This document shows positions 19,965 to 30,493 of a stretch of 64,000 nucleotides of DNA, in pieces; the first letter of the stretch is position 1; each line of letters opens with the position of its first letter. The notes beneath the pieces were generated by a model. It did no database searches and had not been told where the DNA came from. It saw only the letters and a program-made list of their open reading frames with translations. The stretch is from Candidatus Sysuiplasma jiujiangense (lineage in GTDB: Archaea > Thermoplasmatota > Thermoplasmata > Sysuiplasmatales > Sysuiplasmataceae). Both the position numbers and the translations under genes were made by a program. The DNA lies in the NCBI GenBank assembly GCA_019721075.1, contig JAHEAD010000005.1, positions 47,429 to 111,428 on the forward strand. Direction: 5' to 3'.

Positions 19965-21640
19965 CAAAATATGTGCTTGTTTCAGATGCTACATTAAGTT
20001 ACGACTATCGTAATTTTCCTCTTCTTGACTTCCTCCCGTGTGCTCCCTCCAACGTCCTTCCTGAAATTTTCTACGATTACCTGAAGGGATCATTTTCTCC
20101 CTCACTTCCGGATGGGAGGGTAAAGTATGCGCCTTATTCTGTCAGAAAGCTTGAAGCTGCGCTTTTGACCAGGCACAAAAGGGAAGAAGTTGCCGTCGCC
20201 CATGAAGATCACCTGGGGAATTTTATCAAAGACGATACAGAGGTCATAGGAGTAAGCACGATGGACCCTCTTGGAACTGGTCCTCTTACAGTATCCTACA
20301 TGATACTCTTCGAAAGCACGGGTTATCCGTGGGTCAGACGCGAATGGTACAGGCTGATGGAGAAGATAAATGCAGTTAGGAAAGGAAAGAAGGCAAAACT
20401 CGTTGTTGGCGGTCCGGGCGTTTGGGAATTCACACTTTTTCCGGAAGAACTGGAAAAATGCGGCATCGATTATGCATTTCAGGGAGAATCAGACGATATT
20501 GTCTGTGACCTTTTCGATCAGATTTCTTCCGGGCAGGTTGACACCGGCAGGTTTTACAGCGGTTACCTGAGCTTTGACGACAATTTTCATCGTGCATACA
20601 GGGATAATGCTCGCTTCATAACCAGAAAACCTGGAACCAAGAACTATCCCACCCTGGAGGATATCCCCGAAATTGTGGAACCGACAATGAAAAGCATGAC
20701 TGAAATAATGAGGGGCTGTGGCGTCGGCTGCGATTTCTGTGAAGTTACTCTCAGACCATCCAGATACTATCCCGTGGAGAAGATAGTGAAGGAGATCGGT
20801 GTCAATGTTTCAAAGGGGGGCTACAGCAATGCCTGGCTCCACACAGACGAGATTTTCGCCTATAAGCATGGCCGTCTTTTCGAGCCGAATGAGGACGCGC
20901 TTATCGATTTATTCAGGAGTGTTATGTCTGTGCCAGGCATCGAGAGCGCAAATCCGACCCACGGAAGAATTTCGATACCTGCTGCTTATCCGGAACTCAT
21001 TATGAAGCTAAGCGACATACTAAAGGCAGGGCCTTCAAACTGGATCGGAGTCCAGGTTGGTGTAGAAACAGGGAGCGAAAGGCTTGCGAAGATACACATG
21101 CCGAACAAGACACTCCCGCTGAAGATAGGGACAGACGGAAGCTGGCAGGACATAGTATGGTGGGGTGTCCATAATTTCAACAGGTACCACTGGAGGCCGG
21201 CATTCACCTGCCAGGTCGGGCAGAGGGAGGAGACGGATGAAGACAACTGGGAAACAGTTGAGTTGATTAACCGCCTCAGCAACTCCATCGTCGACCACAG
21301 GGCATTCGAATTCACAATCACTCCAATGCAAAACGTACCTCTTGGTTTGATAAAGAGCAGACAGTTTTCCCAGATAGAACTTAATGAATCACAGCTCGCT
21401 GTATACTATGCTTCTTACCGTCATCTTGCAAAAATGGCTGCGAGGGATTCTGCACCTTCAAGTCATGGTGGCCTCCTTTCAAGGCTGGGCACCTCCAGCA
21501 TAATATCTATTGGAGGATGGCTTATGCTCAAAGGCATAGAGCACATCTGCAAAAAACGTGGCCTTGATTTGGATAAGGTCAAGCGCATCGGTTCTGAAGT
21601 TGGAGACACATTTGCGAAACCGGTTCGTATTATCTCATGA
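19961..21640 (+). CDS. Radical SAM protein with B12-binding-like N-terminal domain
   Basis: The 559-residue protein has the radical SAM cluster motif C253-x3-C257-x2-C260 (RGCGVGCDFCEVT). The N-terminal 200 residues look like a B12-binding Rossmann domain (VIGVSTMD, AKLVVGGPG, IDYAFQGE), but I see no DxHxxG cobalt-ligand motif. Later segments WIGVQVGVETGSERLAK and WWGVHNFNRYHWRPAF support the TIM-barrel core. Related archaeal enzymes modify membrane lipids or transfer methyl groups, so a role in tetraether lipid chemistry is possible but unproven. It starts at ATG 19961 with GAGGGGA eight bases upstream. Confidence 0.8.
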   Translation: MTKYVLVSDATLSYDYRNFPLLDFLPCAPSNVLPEIFYDYLKGSFSPSLPDGRVKYAPYSVRKLEAALLTRHKREEVAVAHEDHLGNFIKDDTEVIGVSTMDPLGTGPLTVSYMILFESTGYPWVRREWYRLMEKINAVRKGKKAKLVVGGPGVWEFTLFPEELEKCGIDYAFQGESDDIVCDLFDQISSGQVDTGRFYSGYLSFDDNFHRAYRDNARFITRKPGTKNYPTLEDIPEIVEPTMKSMTEIMRGCGVGCDFCEVTLRPSRYYPVEKIVKEIGVNVSKGGYSNAWLHTDEIFAYKHGRLFEPNEDALIDLFRSVMSVPGIESANPTHGRISIPAAYPELIMKLSDILKAGPSNWIGVQVGVETGSERLAKIHMPNKTLPLKIGTDGSWQDIVWWGVHNFNRYHWRPAFTCQVGQREETDEDNWETVELINRLSNSIVDHRAFEFTITPMQNVPLGLIKSRQFSQIELNESQLAVYYASYRHLAKMAARDSAPSSHGGLLSRLGTSSIISIGGWLMLKGIEHICKKRGLDLDKVKRIGSEVGDTFAKPVRIIS

Positions 21641-21712
21641 TAAGTTTAGCGACTTCACTTTCCTGTCCGCACGTTCATTCATCAACCTTATTAAGCAGTA
21701 GTTAATCGCGCA

Positions 21713-21724
21713 ATGTGGAAATAG
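21713..21724 (+). promoter_or_regulatory. Leader mini-ORF before the MMPL gene (MWK)
   Basis: ATG 21713 follows the box CTTATTAAG by 17 bases, so the mRNA should begin at or near it. The ORF is ATG TGG AAA TAG. GGTGG and the TTG/GTG start of the transporter follow within 13 bases. Confidence 0.35.
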
Positions 21725-21736
21725 AGCGGTGGCTTG

Positions 21737-24700
21737 GTGTTAGAAAAATCATTCAGATCGCTTGGCGTACTTTCGCAGAAGAGGAGCAAAACGATCATTC
21801 TTCTCTGGATTGCCGCAATCATTTTCCTCGCTCCCTTTGCAGGACTGCTTTTCAGTGAAACTTCATACAATCTCGCATCCGGAATTTTTCCTTCCAACTC
21901 CATGTCTTCCCAGGCACAGAAGCTTTTGAGTGATAATTTCCCGTCTTCTGTATCGCGGGCCGGCGATCAGAGCCTGGTCATCGTTACAACTGGTACAAAC
22001 GTCAACCAGAGAAGTGTTGTTGACCATTTTATTTCAATGGACGGCCTGCTTGTTTCCTACCTCAACAGCAGCAGTCTGAAAGGAAACATAACATCTATTT
22101 TCACAGTTGAGAAAAACACCATGCTGCAGCTGTCGTATGAAGCAAAAGGCGAACTCGCAGGAACTTATTCTCTGCTTAACACAACAACTAATGGCATCAT
22201 GGCATTAAACAGTACACTGAACAGGACACTGGAAATGGTATACGGCATACCAGCCCTCTTTCTGCACTACCTTAGTGCAACGGGCGGTAACGTTACCCTG
22301 GCAAACAGTGAAGTCTTGAAAAACATTTCGGCGGAAGGAAATCTGGTCAATCTGTATTACACTACTTTCTACGGCTACTGGAACACCTCTGATATTTCCA
22401 ACCTGACAATGAGAACGTATTATTCAATAAGCCAGGACATACTTAATACGAGTTCACAATACTACCAGTTTTCAGTAACATATGGGCTTCTCCATCAGAT
22501 TTCAGTGTCCATTATGCAGAATTTTTCACTTTCAGATTTTTCTCTGTCTACAAGTTCTGACCTCGGTCATTTCTTCTCATACGTTTACAACTTCACCGAG
22601 ATGCAGTTTGTTCCTTCCCTTTCATCAAATTCTGAAGTGAACAGCCTTGTAGTATCCGGATTGGATCTGACAATACAGGACTTTTTCAATGTCTCGTATT
22701 CCGTCCAGGGATTGCAGGCCACCGGAGCATACGGATCGACAGCTGTCAGGCTGGTTTCTCATGGTATCCAGGCGTCACTTGAATACAATCCCTTTGCTGC
22801 CGCTCAGCCGCAATATCTCACGCCATATCTCAGTCTCCTGAACAACACCAGTTCGGTTTCGAATCTTGCCAATCAGACAGTTTCGTTATCTGGTTTCTCC
22901 CAGTATCCATTCATTCCGACACCCTATGTCTACCATCAGTTTGTGGGGTATGATAATTCAACCGTCGTTTTCATTCTCACAACATCAGGAAAGCTTACTT
23001 CCGGGCAGTCTGTTCACATATCTTCCCTGGTTGGCGGTGAAGTTTCGCCTATACCAGGAAGCCATTACTATCTGGCCGGTTCGACTGAGCAGAACAATCA
23101 GCTCTCATCGGAAACGCTTACTGGTATGATAAGGGCTCTGATAATCGGCATCGTCCTTTCAATAATAATCGTCGGAGTATTCTTCAGATCGGTAACGGCC
23201 GCATTCCTGCCGCTCTTGATGTTTGGCATAAGTGCACTTTCCGCATTTTCTGTCAACGGACTGGTCTACAAATACATCCTCCATTCCTCTATTTCATTCA
23301 TCACTCCGACGCTTCTGCTCATTCTGCTGCTGGGACTTTCAAGTGATTACGTTGTCTACATGATGTCGAGGTTCAGGCGTGAGCTCAGAAAGGGCAACAA
23401 GTTCCCGGCAATAGTTTCCACCCAGTGGGCCGGTCATGCTATTTTCACTTCCGGCGCAACAGTTGCCCTTTCTTATGTTGCACTCTACGTGTCAGGCGTT
23501 CCTCTGTTCAGTGATTCGGGCATTACAAACGCAATAGGGGTATTGCTTGCGGTGCTTGTGTCAAACACTCTCCTGGTAGCACTGCTCAATATATTCAGGG
23601 AGAGGATATTCTGGCCATCCAGGCTGGGTTCAAACAGGCCAGACAACGAAACCACAATGTACAGGATTTCAACCTTTGTGATAGGCAACAAGGGCAAAAT
23701 ACTGGCTGTTTTTCTCGTTGTTGCAATTGTCGGTTCATACGTTTATGCTTCAACACCAACCAACTTTGATGTCTTTGATCTGATACCGGCCAGCAGCGGA
23801 ATCAAGGCAATCGAGGTTGTCAATTCCGGCTTCCATGGGGATCTGTTCGATCTCGGATACATAATATTGCAGTTTCCATCGCCTGTTCTCAACGGGAACA
23901 CATCTTTCAATGACACAGAGATGCTGCAGATAACATCGATCGAAAACACGCTTTCAGAGAACAGTCACATTGCGCAGATTCAGGGTCCGACTTACCCGTT
24001 CGGCAGCTATGTTCCGTTCAATCTGAGCAATATCCCCTCAGCCTACAAATCTGAGTATGAGTCGCAGATGCTGTCTTTTGTAGGGAGCAACACAACCTAT
24101 GTGCGCTTAACATTTGAGCTCTCATCGCTCGCCTGGAGAAGTCAGTCTTCTTCATTTGTCAACTCCATGCCTGCATTGCTTTACGGAAGTGTAGGCGGAA
24201 ACTTTAAATTATTCATAGGCGGCCTGACCGAAGGTTTTCTGAACGCCTACTCTTTTACGAGCCTCAGTTTCGCAAAACTTGTTCCGGTTCTTGCCTTTGC
24301 GATACTTGCAGTTCTTGCAGTCCAGCTTACTTCCATTTTCACACCGGCAAGACTTATTGCGATGGTTCTTGCATCGGTTGTTGTAGCCCTCGCAATAACC
24401 TATATTGCACTTTACTACACCCTGCATCTTCCGATACTGATATTTCTCCCGATGTTCACAGTAATCACGCTTCTAGCGGTTGGACTCGATTATGACATCT
24501 TCATGGTCACCAGAGTCAGGGAAGAAGTGATAAATGGTAGAAGCGACAGGGATGGAATAAGCACAAGCATAATTGAAAATGGAGGTGTAATCGTAACACT
24601 GGGCTCACTCCTCTTTGTCACATTCGCCTCACTAATTTTTAGCGGCATCGGCATAATTCAGGAAATAGGTCTGGGTCTCGCAGTGGGGGTGCTGATAGAT

Positions 24701-24823
24701 ACGTTCGTCAGCTGGCCGTTTTTTGTCCCTGCGGTCATGCTTTATCTCAGGAAATACAACTGGTGGCCATCCAGGATAGGCAAGCCTATGCGGGTGGTTT
24801 ACAGAAACCTGAAGAATAAGTGA
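21737..24823 (+). CDS. MMPL/RND-superfamily membrane transporter
   Basis: The protein of about 1028 residues has the RND layout: one N-terminal helix, a large external domain (about residues 50-460), five to six helices, a second external domain (about 680-830) and five more helices. The characteristic helix-4 sequences occur twice, GLSSDYVVYMMSRFRRE and GLDYDIFMVTRVREE. Such archaeal pumps move lipids or other hydrophobic compounds using the ion gradient. The external domains are rich in Asn-Ser/Thr sites. TTG 21734 and GTG 21737 are both possible starts; GGTGG is better spaced for GTG. Confidence 0.85.
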   Translation: MLEKSFRSLGVLSQKRSKTIILLWIAAIIFLAPFAGLLFSETSYNLASGIFPSNSMSSQAQKLLSDNFPSSVSRAGDQSLVIVTTGTNVNQRSVVDHFISMDGLLVSYLNSSSLKGNITSIFTVEKNTMLQLSYEAKGELAGTYSLLNTTTNGIMALNSTLNRTLEMVYGIPALFLHYLSATGGNVTLANSEVLKNISAEGNLVNLYYTTFYGYWNTSDISNLTMRTYYSISQDILNTSSQYYQFSVTYGLLHQISVSIMQNFSLSDFSLSTSSDLGHFFSYVYNFTEMQFVPSLSSNSEVNSLVVSGLDLTIQDFFNVSYSVQGLQATGAYGSTAVRLVSHGIQASLEYNPFAAAQPQYLTPYLSLLNNTSSVSNLANQTVSLSGFSQYPFIPTPYVYHQFVGYDNSTVVFILTTSGKLTSGQSVHISSLVGGEVSPIPGSHYYLAGSTEQNNQLSSETLTGMIRALIIGIVLSIIIVGVFFRSVTAAFLPLLMFGISALSAFSVNGLVYKYILHSSISFITPTLLLILLLGLSSDYVVYMMSRFRRELRKGNKFPAIVSTQWAGHAIFTSGATVALSYVALYVSGVPLFSDSGITNAIGVLLAVLVSNTLLVALLNIFRERIFWPSRLGSNRPDNETTMYRISTFVIGNKGKILAVFLVVAIVGSYVYASTPTNFDVFDLIPASSGIKAIEVVNSGFHGDLFDLGYIILQFPSPVLNGNTSFNDTEMLQITSIENTLSENSHIAQIQGPTYPFGSYVPFNLSNIPSAYKSEYESQMLSFVGSNTTYVRLTFELSSLAWRSQSSSFVNSMPALLYGSVGGNFKLFIGGLTEGFLNAYSFTSLSFAKLVPVLAFAILAVLAVQLTSIFTPARLIAMVLASVVVALAITYIALYYTLHLPILIFLPMFTVITLLAVGLDYDIFMVTRVREEVINGRSDRDGISTSIIENGGVIVTLGSLLFVTFASLIFSGIGIIQEIGLGLAVGVLIDTFVSWPFFVPAVMLYLRKYNWWPSRIGKPMRVVYRNLKNK

Positions 24824-24850
24824 CAGCCCGGTTGGTGGGCGTGCAGGCAT

Positions 24851-25399
24851 TCAATCGTCGTAGGCAGGTGCATTTTCGCTTCTGCCTTCGATGTGGTTTG
24901 CATATCTGGCAGCAACATGCAGGAAATCGGCAAGACGGTTTATGTATCGTAATATCTCCGGATTGAACCCTTCTTTCGATGAAGCCGAAACGAGGCGCCG
25001 TTCAGTTCTCCTCGATATCGCCCTTGCCATGTGCAGGGATGCTCCTCCCCTGCCTCCTCCGGGCAGTATGAACGTTTTCTGTTCAGGCATCCTCGCAAGC
25101 ATCCCATCTATTTCCCTTTCTAGTCTCTCGGTCATTACCGGCTTTACATGAGGTATGCCGGGTATGTTCTTTCCTGTTGAGTTAAGATCCGCACCAAGTG
25201 TAAAAAGTTCGCTCTGAATCCTCTTCAGTATGGCAGACAGCAGACCATCCTTTACGTCTTCAATCGAAATGCCAATTGCACTATTCAGTTCATCCACTGC
25301 ACCGAGTGCTTCCACCACCGGATCTGTTTTCTTCACTCTCTCTCCGGTTATCAGGCTGGTTTCGCCTTTATCACCGGTTCTTGTGTAAACCCTGGGCAT
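24851..25399 (-). CDS. Cob(I)alamin adenosyltransferase, PduO type
   Basis: The 182-residue protein has the PduO signature VYTRTGDKGETSL at the N terminus, the DELNSAIG segment and the ATP/cobalamin motif HMARAISRRTERRLV followed by INRLADFLHVAARYAN. It transfers the adenosyl group of ATP to cob(I)alamin to make coenzyme B12 in the cytoplasm. It follows the DoxX-like gene, with GAGGAT 12 bases before its ATG. Cobalamin use in this window is also suggested by cbiA and the radical SAM proteins. Confidence 0.9.
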   Translation of the reverse strand: MPRVYTRTGDKGETSLITGERVKKTDPVVEALGAVDELNSAIGISIEDVKDGLLSAILKRIQSELFTLGADLNSTGKNIPGIPHVKPVMTERLEREIDGMLARMPEQKTFILPGGGRGGASLHMARAISRRTERRLVSASSKEGFNPEILRYINRLADFLHVAARYANHIEGRSENAPAYDD

Positions 25400-25414
25400 A
25401 CGGAAATTATCCTC

Positions 25415-25867
25415 TCACAACAGCGGTATGAGATAATGATCCACCGATATTGCTCCTGCTCCGAGGAAGAAAAGAGCAAGACCGACTGCCAGATATGCGA
25501 CGCTGCTCTCATATCCGTAAAGATATCCTTTTTTCATTACTCGGGCATACAGATATAAGGCACCAATTGCCTCAAGCGCCACAAGCAGTCCGATAATCTG
25601 CGTTCCCGCCCCCAATATTAGCAGTATCCCTGCAATGAACTGAAAATAACCTACCAGCAACGTTACGGGCCCGGGAATACCCCTCCCCCGCATGCTGTCT
25701 ATGATGCTCTCCCTTCTCGACCCCATTTTGGGATAACCATGCGCAATCAGTGCAAATCCGATAGCGACTCTGAGCACAAGCAGGCCATAATCCTGCAGAC
25801 CCTGGATGATTAAATATGAACCGGCCAATCGAACACCTTTTAGAACCCGAATGACTGCGAATGTCAT
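25415..25867 (-). CDS. DoxX-family membrane protein
   Basis: From ATG 25867 the protein has 150 residues and four transmembrane helices. DoxX hallmarks are LLVLRVAIGFALIAHGYPKMG, the loop GIPGPVTLLVGYFQFIAGILLILG and YLYARVMKKG. DoxX proteins are small quinone- or redox-associated membrane subunits of uncertain role. The box TTCATACT lies about 22-30 bases before this ATG, which favours it over TTG 25912. The adenosyltransferase gene follows after 15 bases. Confidence 0.75.
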   Translation of the reverse strand: MTFAVIRVLKGVRLAGSYLIIQGLQDYGLLVLRVAIGFALIAHGYPKMGSRRESIIDSMRGRGIPGPVTLLVGYFQFIAGILLILGAGTQIIGLLVALEAIGALYLYARVMKKGYLYGYESSVAYLAVGLALFFLGAGAISVDHYLIPLL

Positions 25868-26318
25868 GGCTGTATATTGAACTTTTGGAGTATGAACTGT
25901 CACCTCAGGCAAGCAGTGTCTGCCTGCTCCCGTCTTAGAATGCCTTGCGGTAAAACTCCAGGCTTATCGGAAAATGAAAACCGGCCTTCCGGATTAAACG
26001 GCCTCTACGCCTATGCAGCAATGCACTTTCCGATGTATTTAGTTTACAGTTACAGGCACCACACGGGCTCACTGCTCAATCAGGAAAGGAAACCTTTGTC
26101 CTGACAGGACGGGCCGAAGTTTCTCCTGATTCCTGCACCTGAGCATAAGCTATGTTTGTGAAATGCAAAAAGGGTTCTGTTGCGTCTTCGGGACTCAACG
26201 TCGAACAGGTGCCTGAACCTCATTGGGTGCCGAACACGAATATAGTACGGTATTGGAGCCGCATTGAAATAATTTTATATAGTAGTGCAAACATATTTTT
26301 ATTCGGAATTGTGTTTTT
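25868..26318. other. Intergenic region with the vat promoter
   Basis: The only clear signal is CATATTTTTATT (26290-26301) about 18-29 bases before the vat ATG, giving a leaderless mRNA; a second A/T box, TTTTATATAG, lies at about 26273-26282. A 75-codon plus-strand frame at 25877 has no start signal and is rejected. Confidence 0.45.
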
Positions 26319-28520
26319 ATGAAGCGGGACGAAAAGATACTGAGGGTTGCAGAAGCAAGGACCTACGACGTCGGAACCGGATTAGTGAGGCTCGACAGCC
26401 AAATAATGCGTATTCTCAATCTTTCACAAGGTGACTATGTCCAGATAACGGGCAGAAGAAGAACAGCTGCCATACTCGGCTCCAGCCTGCCGGAGGATGA
26501 GAACCGGGGAGTTATCAGAATGGACGGAATACAGCGCAGAAATGCTGGCGCATCCCTGGACGATAAAATAGGCATCACCAAGATACTTCCCAAGCAATGT
26601 AGCAAGGTTACCGTTGCGCCCCTTGAAGAGCTGAAGCTTTCAGGTGCAGAAGAATACGTTTCAACCGTGCTGGACGGCAAGGTAATTTCCAAGGGGGACG
26701 TATTTCAGCTCAACGTAATGGGCAATAAGGTGGAGCTGATGGTCACAGGGTTTGTGCCGAGCGGTCCCGCGGCTATAGTTTCTCGAGGTACCAAGATTAT
26801 CATATCTGCGAAAGCCGTAAAGGAGCCGGTATCGGCAGCCTCCAAGGTTTCCTACGAGGATATTGGCGGCCTTGAAGGCGAGGTCAAGAAGGTCAGGGAG
26901 ATGATAGAACTCCCGCTGAAACATCCTGAGCTGTTCGAGAGACTTGGAGTTGAGGCACCGAAGGGCGTTCTACTGCACGGTCCTCCAGGAACGGGAAAAA
27001 CACTGCTGGCGAAGGCAGTTGCCAGCGAGACGAATGCAAATTTCACCAGTATCGGCGGCCCGGAGATAATGAGCAAATTCTATGGCGAGAGTGAGGAACG
27101 GCTGCGTGAGATATTCAAGCAGGCTGAGGAGAATGCTCCGAGCATCATATTCATCGATGAGATAGACAGCATTGCACCCAAGAGAGACGAAGTTACAGGC
27201 GAGACGGAGAGGAGAGTGGTTGCCCAGCTGCTCGCACTCATGGACGGGCTGGAGAGCAGAGGCAAGGTCGTCGTAATAGGGGCAACGAACAGGCCCAACG
27301 CAATCGACGCAGCACTGAGGAGACCGGGCCGTTTTGACAGGGAGATAGAAATAGGTGTTCCTGACAAGAAGAGCCGGCTGGAAATACTTCAGATACACAC
27401 GAGGGGCATGCCGATGTCTGATGATGTAAATCTTCAAAAGCTGGCCGAAATGACCCACGGGTATGTGGGTGCAGATCTCTGGGCGCTTTGCAAGGAGGCC
27501 GCTATACGATCGCTGAGAAAGATTCTTCCTGCAATCGATATAGATTCAGACACGATTCCTGCAGATGTACTGCGTTCACTTAAAGTAACAATGGATGATT
27601 TTACGGCGGCCTTCAGGGAAATGTCGCCTTCTGGTCTTCGTGAAGTTCTCGTTGAAAAACCAAACGTCACATGGGATGATATCGGCGGTCTTCATGAACT
27701 GAAGGAAGAGCTCCAGCAGGCTATAGAATGGCCAATGAAATACGGAGTCGCATTCGAAAAACTGGATGTCCAGCCTCCAAGGGGGATTCTACTGCATGGT
27801 CCTCCAGGAACGGGAAAGACACTGCTGGCGAAGGCTGTCGCTCACGAAAGTGAAGCAAACTTCATAAATGTAAAGGGACCGGAATTCCTGAGCAAATGGG
27901 TGGGCGAAAGTGAGAAGGCCGTAAGGGAAACTTTTCGCAAGGCGCGTCAGGCCGCTCCCTGTGTTATATTTATAGATGAAATCGACGCGATTGTTCCGAT
28001 GAGAGGCAGTGGGGTTGGTGACGCTCAGGTTACCGAAAGGGTGGTCAGCCAGCTGCTTACCGAGCTCGACGGCCTTGAAGAACTGCACGGCGTTTCCGTT
28101 ATAGCAGCAACAAACAGACCTGATATCATAGATCCTGCACTTCTCCGGCCCGGAAGATTCGACAGGCTGATATATGTCCCCCTTCCGGATCAGGCTTCCA
28201 GAAAGGCGATTCTTGCGATACACACAGGGAAAAAGCCTCTTTCAAAGGACGTCTCCATCGAAAGACTGGCTGAAAAGATGGAAAACTACACAGGCGCAGA
28301 AATTGCAGCAGTCTGCAATCAGGCTGCAATGATTGCCATGAAAAAATACATTGATCAGAAAGGAAAGATCGATGAAGAGTCCCTTTCAGCGGTGAAAGTA
28401 ACAAATAAGGACTTTGATGAGGCAATGAAAAAAGTTAAACCGCTGTCAAAGGAAGATATCTCCCGCTACGCAGAAATGAGCAAGAAATTCAAATCTGATG
28501 AACCATTTCCGGAACCGTGA
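26319..28520 (+). CDS. vat: VCP-like ATPase VAT (CDC48/p97 homologue)
   Basis: The 733-residue protein has an N-terminal double-psi-barrel substrate domain (about 1-180) and two AAA+ domains. Walker A GPPGTGKT occurs at 221-228 and again near 494-501. Walker B is IIFIDEIDS and VIFIDEIDA, with sensor and arginine-finger regions ATNRP and [14 protein letters not shown] hexamers unfold proteins and feed the proteasome. There is no C-terminal HbYX-like tail; it ends SDEPFPEP. The mRNA is leaderless. The stop overlaps the GTG of cbiA, an unexpected partner. Confidence 0.95.
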   Translation: MKRDEKILRVAEARTYDVGTGLVRLDSQIMRILNLSQGDYVQITGRRRTAAILGSSLPEDENRGVIRMDGIQRRNAGASLDDKIGITKILPKQCSKVTVAPLEELKLSGAEEYVSTVLDGKVISKGDVFQLNVMGNKVELMVTGFVPSGPAAIVSRGTKIIISAKAVKEPVSAASKVSYEDIGGLEGEVKKVREMIELPLKHPELFERLGVEAPKGVLLHGPPGTGKTLLAKAVASETNANFTSIGGPEIMSKFYGESEERLREIFKQAEENAPSIIFIDEIDSIAPKRDEVTGETERRVVAQLLALMDGLESRGKVVVIGATNRPNAIDAALRRPGRFDREIEIGVPDKKSRLEILQIHTRGMPMSDDVNLQKLAEMTHGYVGADLWALCKEAAIRSLRKILPAIDIDSDTIPADVLRSLKVTMDDFTAAFREMSPSGLREVLVEKPNVTWDDIGGLHELKEELQQAIEWPMKYGVAFEKLDVQPPRGILLHGPPGTGKTLLAKAVAHESEANFINVKGPEFLSKWVGESEKAVRETFRKARQAAPCVIFIDEIDAIVPMRGSGVGDAQVTERVVSQLLTELDGLEELHGVSVIAATNRPDIIDPALLRPGRFDRLIYVPLPDQASRKAILAIHTGKKPLSKDVSIERLAEKMENYTGAEIAAVCNQAAMIAMKKYIDQKGKIDEESLSAVKVTNKDFDEAMKKVKPLSKEDISRYAEMSKKFKSDEPFPEP

Positions 28521-29896
28521 ATAAGGTATACAGGGGAAGACTGGTAGTTGCGGGTCTTTCTTCTGGTTCAGGAAAGACCACGGTCGCTATGTCTGTAATG
28601 AACATTCTCCGCAGGAAAGGAATACCGGTGGCGCCCTTCAAAGTTGGCCCCGATTTTTTAGATACTAAGTATCATCAGGTGGCAGCCGGCGCGCAGTCGA
28701 CAAATATTGACGGTTTCATGACAAACGCCAGGTATATAACAGAAACCGTTGCTGCCAGTGAAGCGCGAGGAATGCTTTCTGTTGTAGAGGGAATGATGGG
28801 TCTCTTTGACGGCGTCAGAGCAACGGGCGATTTTTCAAGCACAGCCTGGATAGCCAGGCTGCTGAGCGCTCCGGTCATTTTATGCATGGATGTGTCGGCG
28901 ACGATGAGAACTGCAGCCTACACCGCCCTTGGATTGAAGAGGATATCAGAGAGCTTTGGAATCGAAATTGCCGGTGTTATACTCAACAAAGTCGGAGGAA
29001 TGGCACATTTTGACGGCTGCCGATCTGCCTTTTTGAACGCCGGTATTGATGTACTCGGCGGTCTGCCATATTCGGCTTCCTTCAGCATTCCTGAAATTCA
29101 CCTGGGACTGAAGGTTCCAGCAAACATGCGTCGAATACGTGCACAAATCGATGCAATGTCGGACGAACTGGCTGAAACCTTCGATTTGAAGAAGTTGCTC
29201 CTGATCGCGGGCAGTGCACCGGAGCTCAGGACCGCAAGATCATCGCCGGCAGTAAAACCTGTGGTAAAGATAGGTGTCGCTTCAGATCCGGCATTCAATT
29301 TCTACTATGCAGACAACATTAATCTTCTGAAATCGGCGGGTGCAGCAATCTGCAACTTTTCGCCTTTGCAGGACAGCAGTCTCGACGAGTTCGACGGCCT
29401 ATACATAGGAGGAGGATATCCTGAACTATACGTGCCGGAAATCACCGGGAACGGGCGAATGCTGAATAGTCTGAAAGAGAAGGCTGAAAGCGGGATGCCG
29501 ATTTATGCCGAGTGCGGTGGATTCATGCTACTCTGCAGAGATATAAAGATCGGCAGGACAAAGCACAGAATGGCCGGAATATTTGACGCCACTGTAGAAA
29601 TGGCTTCAAGCCCGGTGATAGGTTACAGAAAAATAAGAACTCTGTCTGAAACGCCTCTTGGGCCACCGAAAACAACGTCGCGGGGGCATGAATTTCATTA
29701 TGCACGTATAGTTGACGGAGGATCGGGAAAGAACGATGCACCGTTTGAGGTCCTGGCCGGAAAAGGGGACAAATGGAGCAATAAGGGATACGTTTTTCAC
29801 GGTACTGTAGGCTCGTTCATCCACATACATTTCGGTTCAAACAGGCAATTGGCAAAGAACTTTGTCGGTGCATGTCTGGAATACAGTCGCAGTTAA
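28517..29896 (+). CDS. cbiA: Cobyrinate a,c-diamide synthase
   Basis: The 459-residue enzyme has an N-terminal P-loop dethiobiotin-synthetase-like domain ([14 protein letters not shown]) and a C-terminal class I glutamine amidotransferase domain with the nucleophile in [19 protein letters not shown] holds the conserved histidine. It amidates the a and c side chains of cobyrinate using ATP and glutamine in cobalamin synthesis. GTG 28517 overlaps the vat stop (GTGA). No other cobalamin ring genes are visible nearby. Confidence 0.9.
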   Translation: MNKVYRGRLVVAGLSSGSGKTTVAMSVMNILRRKGIPVAPFKVGPDFLDTKYHQVAAGAQSTNIDGFMTNARYITETVAASEARGMLSVVEGMMGLFDGVRATGDFSSTAWIARLLSAPVILCMDVSATMRTAAYTALGLKRISESFGIEIAGVILNKVGGMAHFDGCRSAFLNAGIDVLGGLPYSASFSIPEIHLGLKVPANMRRIRAQIDAMSDELAETFDLKKLLLIAGSAPELRTARSSPAVKPVVKIGVASDPAFNFYYADNINLLKSAGAAICNFSPLQDSSLDEFDGLYIGGGYPELYVPEITGNGRMLNSLKEKAESGMPIYAECGGFMLLCRDIKIGRTKHRMAGIFDATVEMASSPVIGYRKIRTLSETPLGPPKTTSRGHEFHYARIVDGGSGKNDAPFEVLAGKGDKWSNKGYVFHGTVGSFIHIHFGSNRQLAKNFVGACLEYSRS

Positions 29897-30065
29897 ACAG
29901 CGAATCAGACTGATTTTTGCCAGGGTGCCGCGGTTGAACCGGCGACCCGTTAAATCATGCAAATCCGAAGTTTTGTGGATACGTGCGTTTTGCCATTGGC
30001 GCCTGTTGGATCAAAAAGATTGCACCCATACGCAGCCCCACATTACTGCAAGCTGCCTTGAAAAC

Positions 30066-30125
30066 ATGAACACTTCCGATACCGTTACCTATTTGTATGA
30101 TTTTAATTCTGAGAATGAAGCATGA
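30066..30125 (+). promoter_or_regulatory. Leader mini-ORF before the thioredoxin-like gene
   Basis: The 19-codon ORF MNTSDTVTYLYDFNSENEA starts at ATG 30066 and ends in TGA overlapping the next ATG (ATGA, 30122-30125). I see no good TATA box 26 bases upstream. The frame continues open further upstream, so it could also be the end of something longer. Confidence 0.3.
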
Positions 30126-30451
30126 AGAATTTGACCATACATGACTTCGATGGTAACAGTTACCGCGGAGCCGAAAAGACAGTTGTGCTGTTTCATGCCA
30201 GATGGTGTCCTTACTGCAGAAAATTTGTTTCCGGTTATGAAAAACTGGTCAGAAATCTGCCTATGGATGCGGCTCTCGCCGACATATCAGACACCGAAAG
30301 TGAGCTATGGGATAACTTTTTGATTGAAGTTATTCCCACGGCAATTATGTTTGAAAATGGCAAAATTGTTTCACGGCTTGACGGTATACCAGGTATAGGC
30401 CTCCGAGACGCAGATTTTAAAGTGTTTGTGGGTGATGCGTCTCACGGCTGA
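30122..30451 (+). CDS. Thioredoxin/glutaredoxin-like protein
   Basis: The 109-residue thioredoxin fold has the redox motif CPYC in FHARWCPYCRKF near residue 27. CPYC is the glutaredoxin form rather than CGPC. The cis-proline segment is seen in EVIPTAIMFENGK. It should exchange thiols and disulfides in the cytoplasm. ATG 30122 overlaps the stop of a short upstream ORF. A small coiled-coil gene follows 42 bases downstream and may be cotranscribed. Confidence 0.8.
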   Translation: MKNLTIHDFDGNSYRGAEKTVVLFHARWCPYCRKFVSGYEKLVRNLPMDAALADISDTESELWDNFLIEVIPTAIMFENGKIVSRLDGIPGIGLRDADFKVFVGDASHG

Positions 30452-30493
30452 TGCATAAGCCGGGTGCCTGTCAGTGACTGCGGTGTGATATTG

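Noticed and set aside
29930..30030. tRNA-like minus-strand sequence with a GGTTCAACC element and G/C-rich stems
   Set aside because: No D arm or anticodon arm can be folded, the T loop is short, and the acceptor arms are about 100 bases apart. More likely a G/C-rich hairpin after cbiA.
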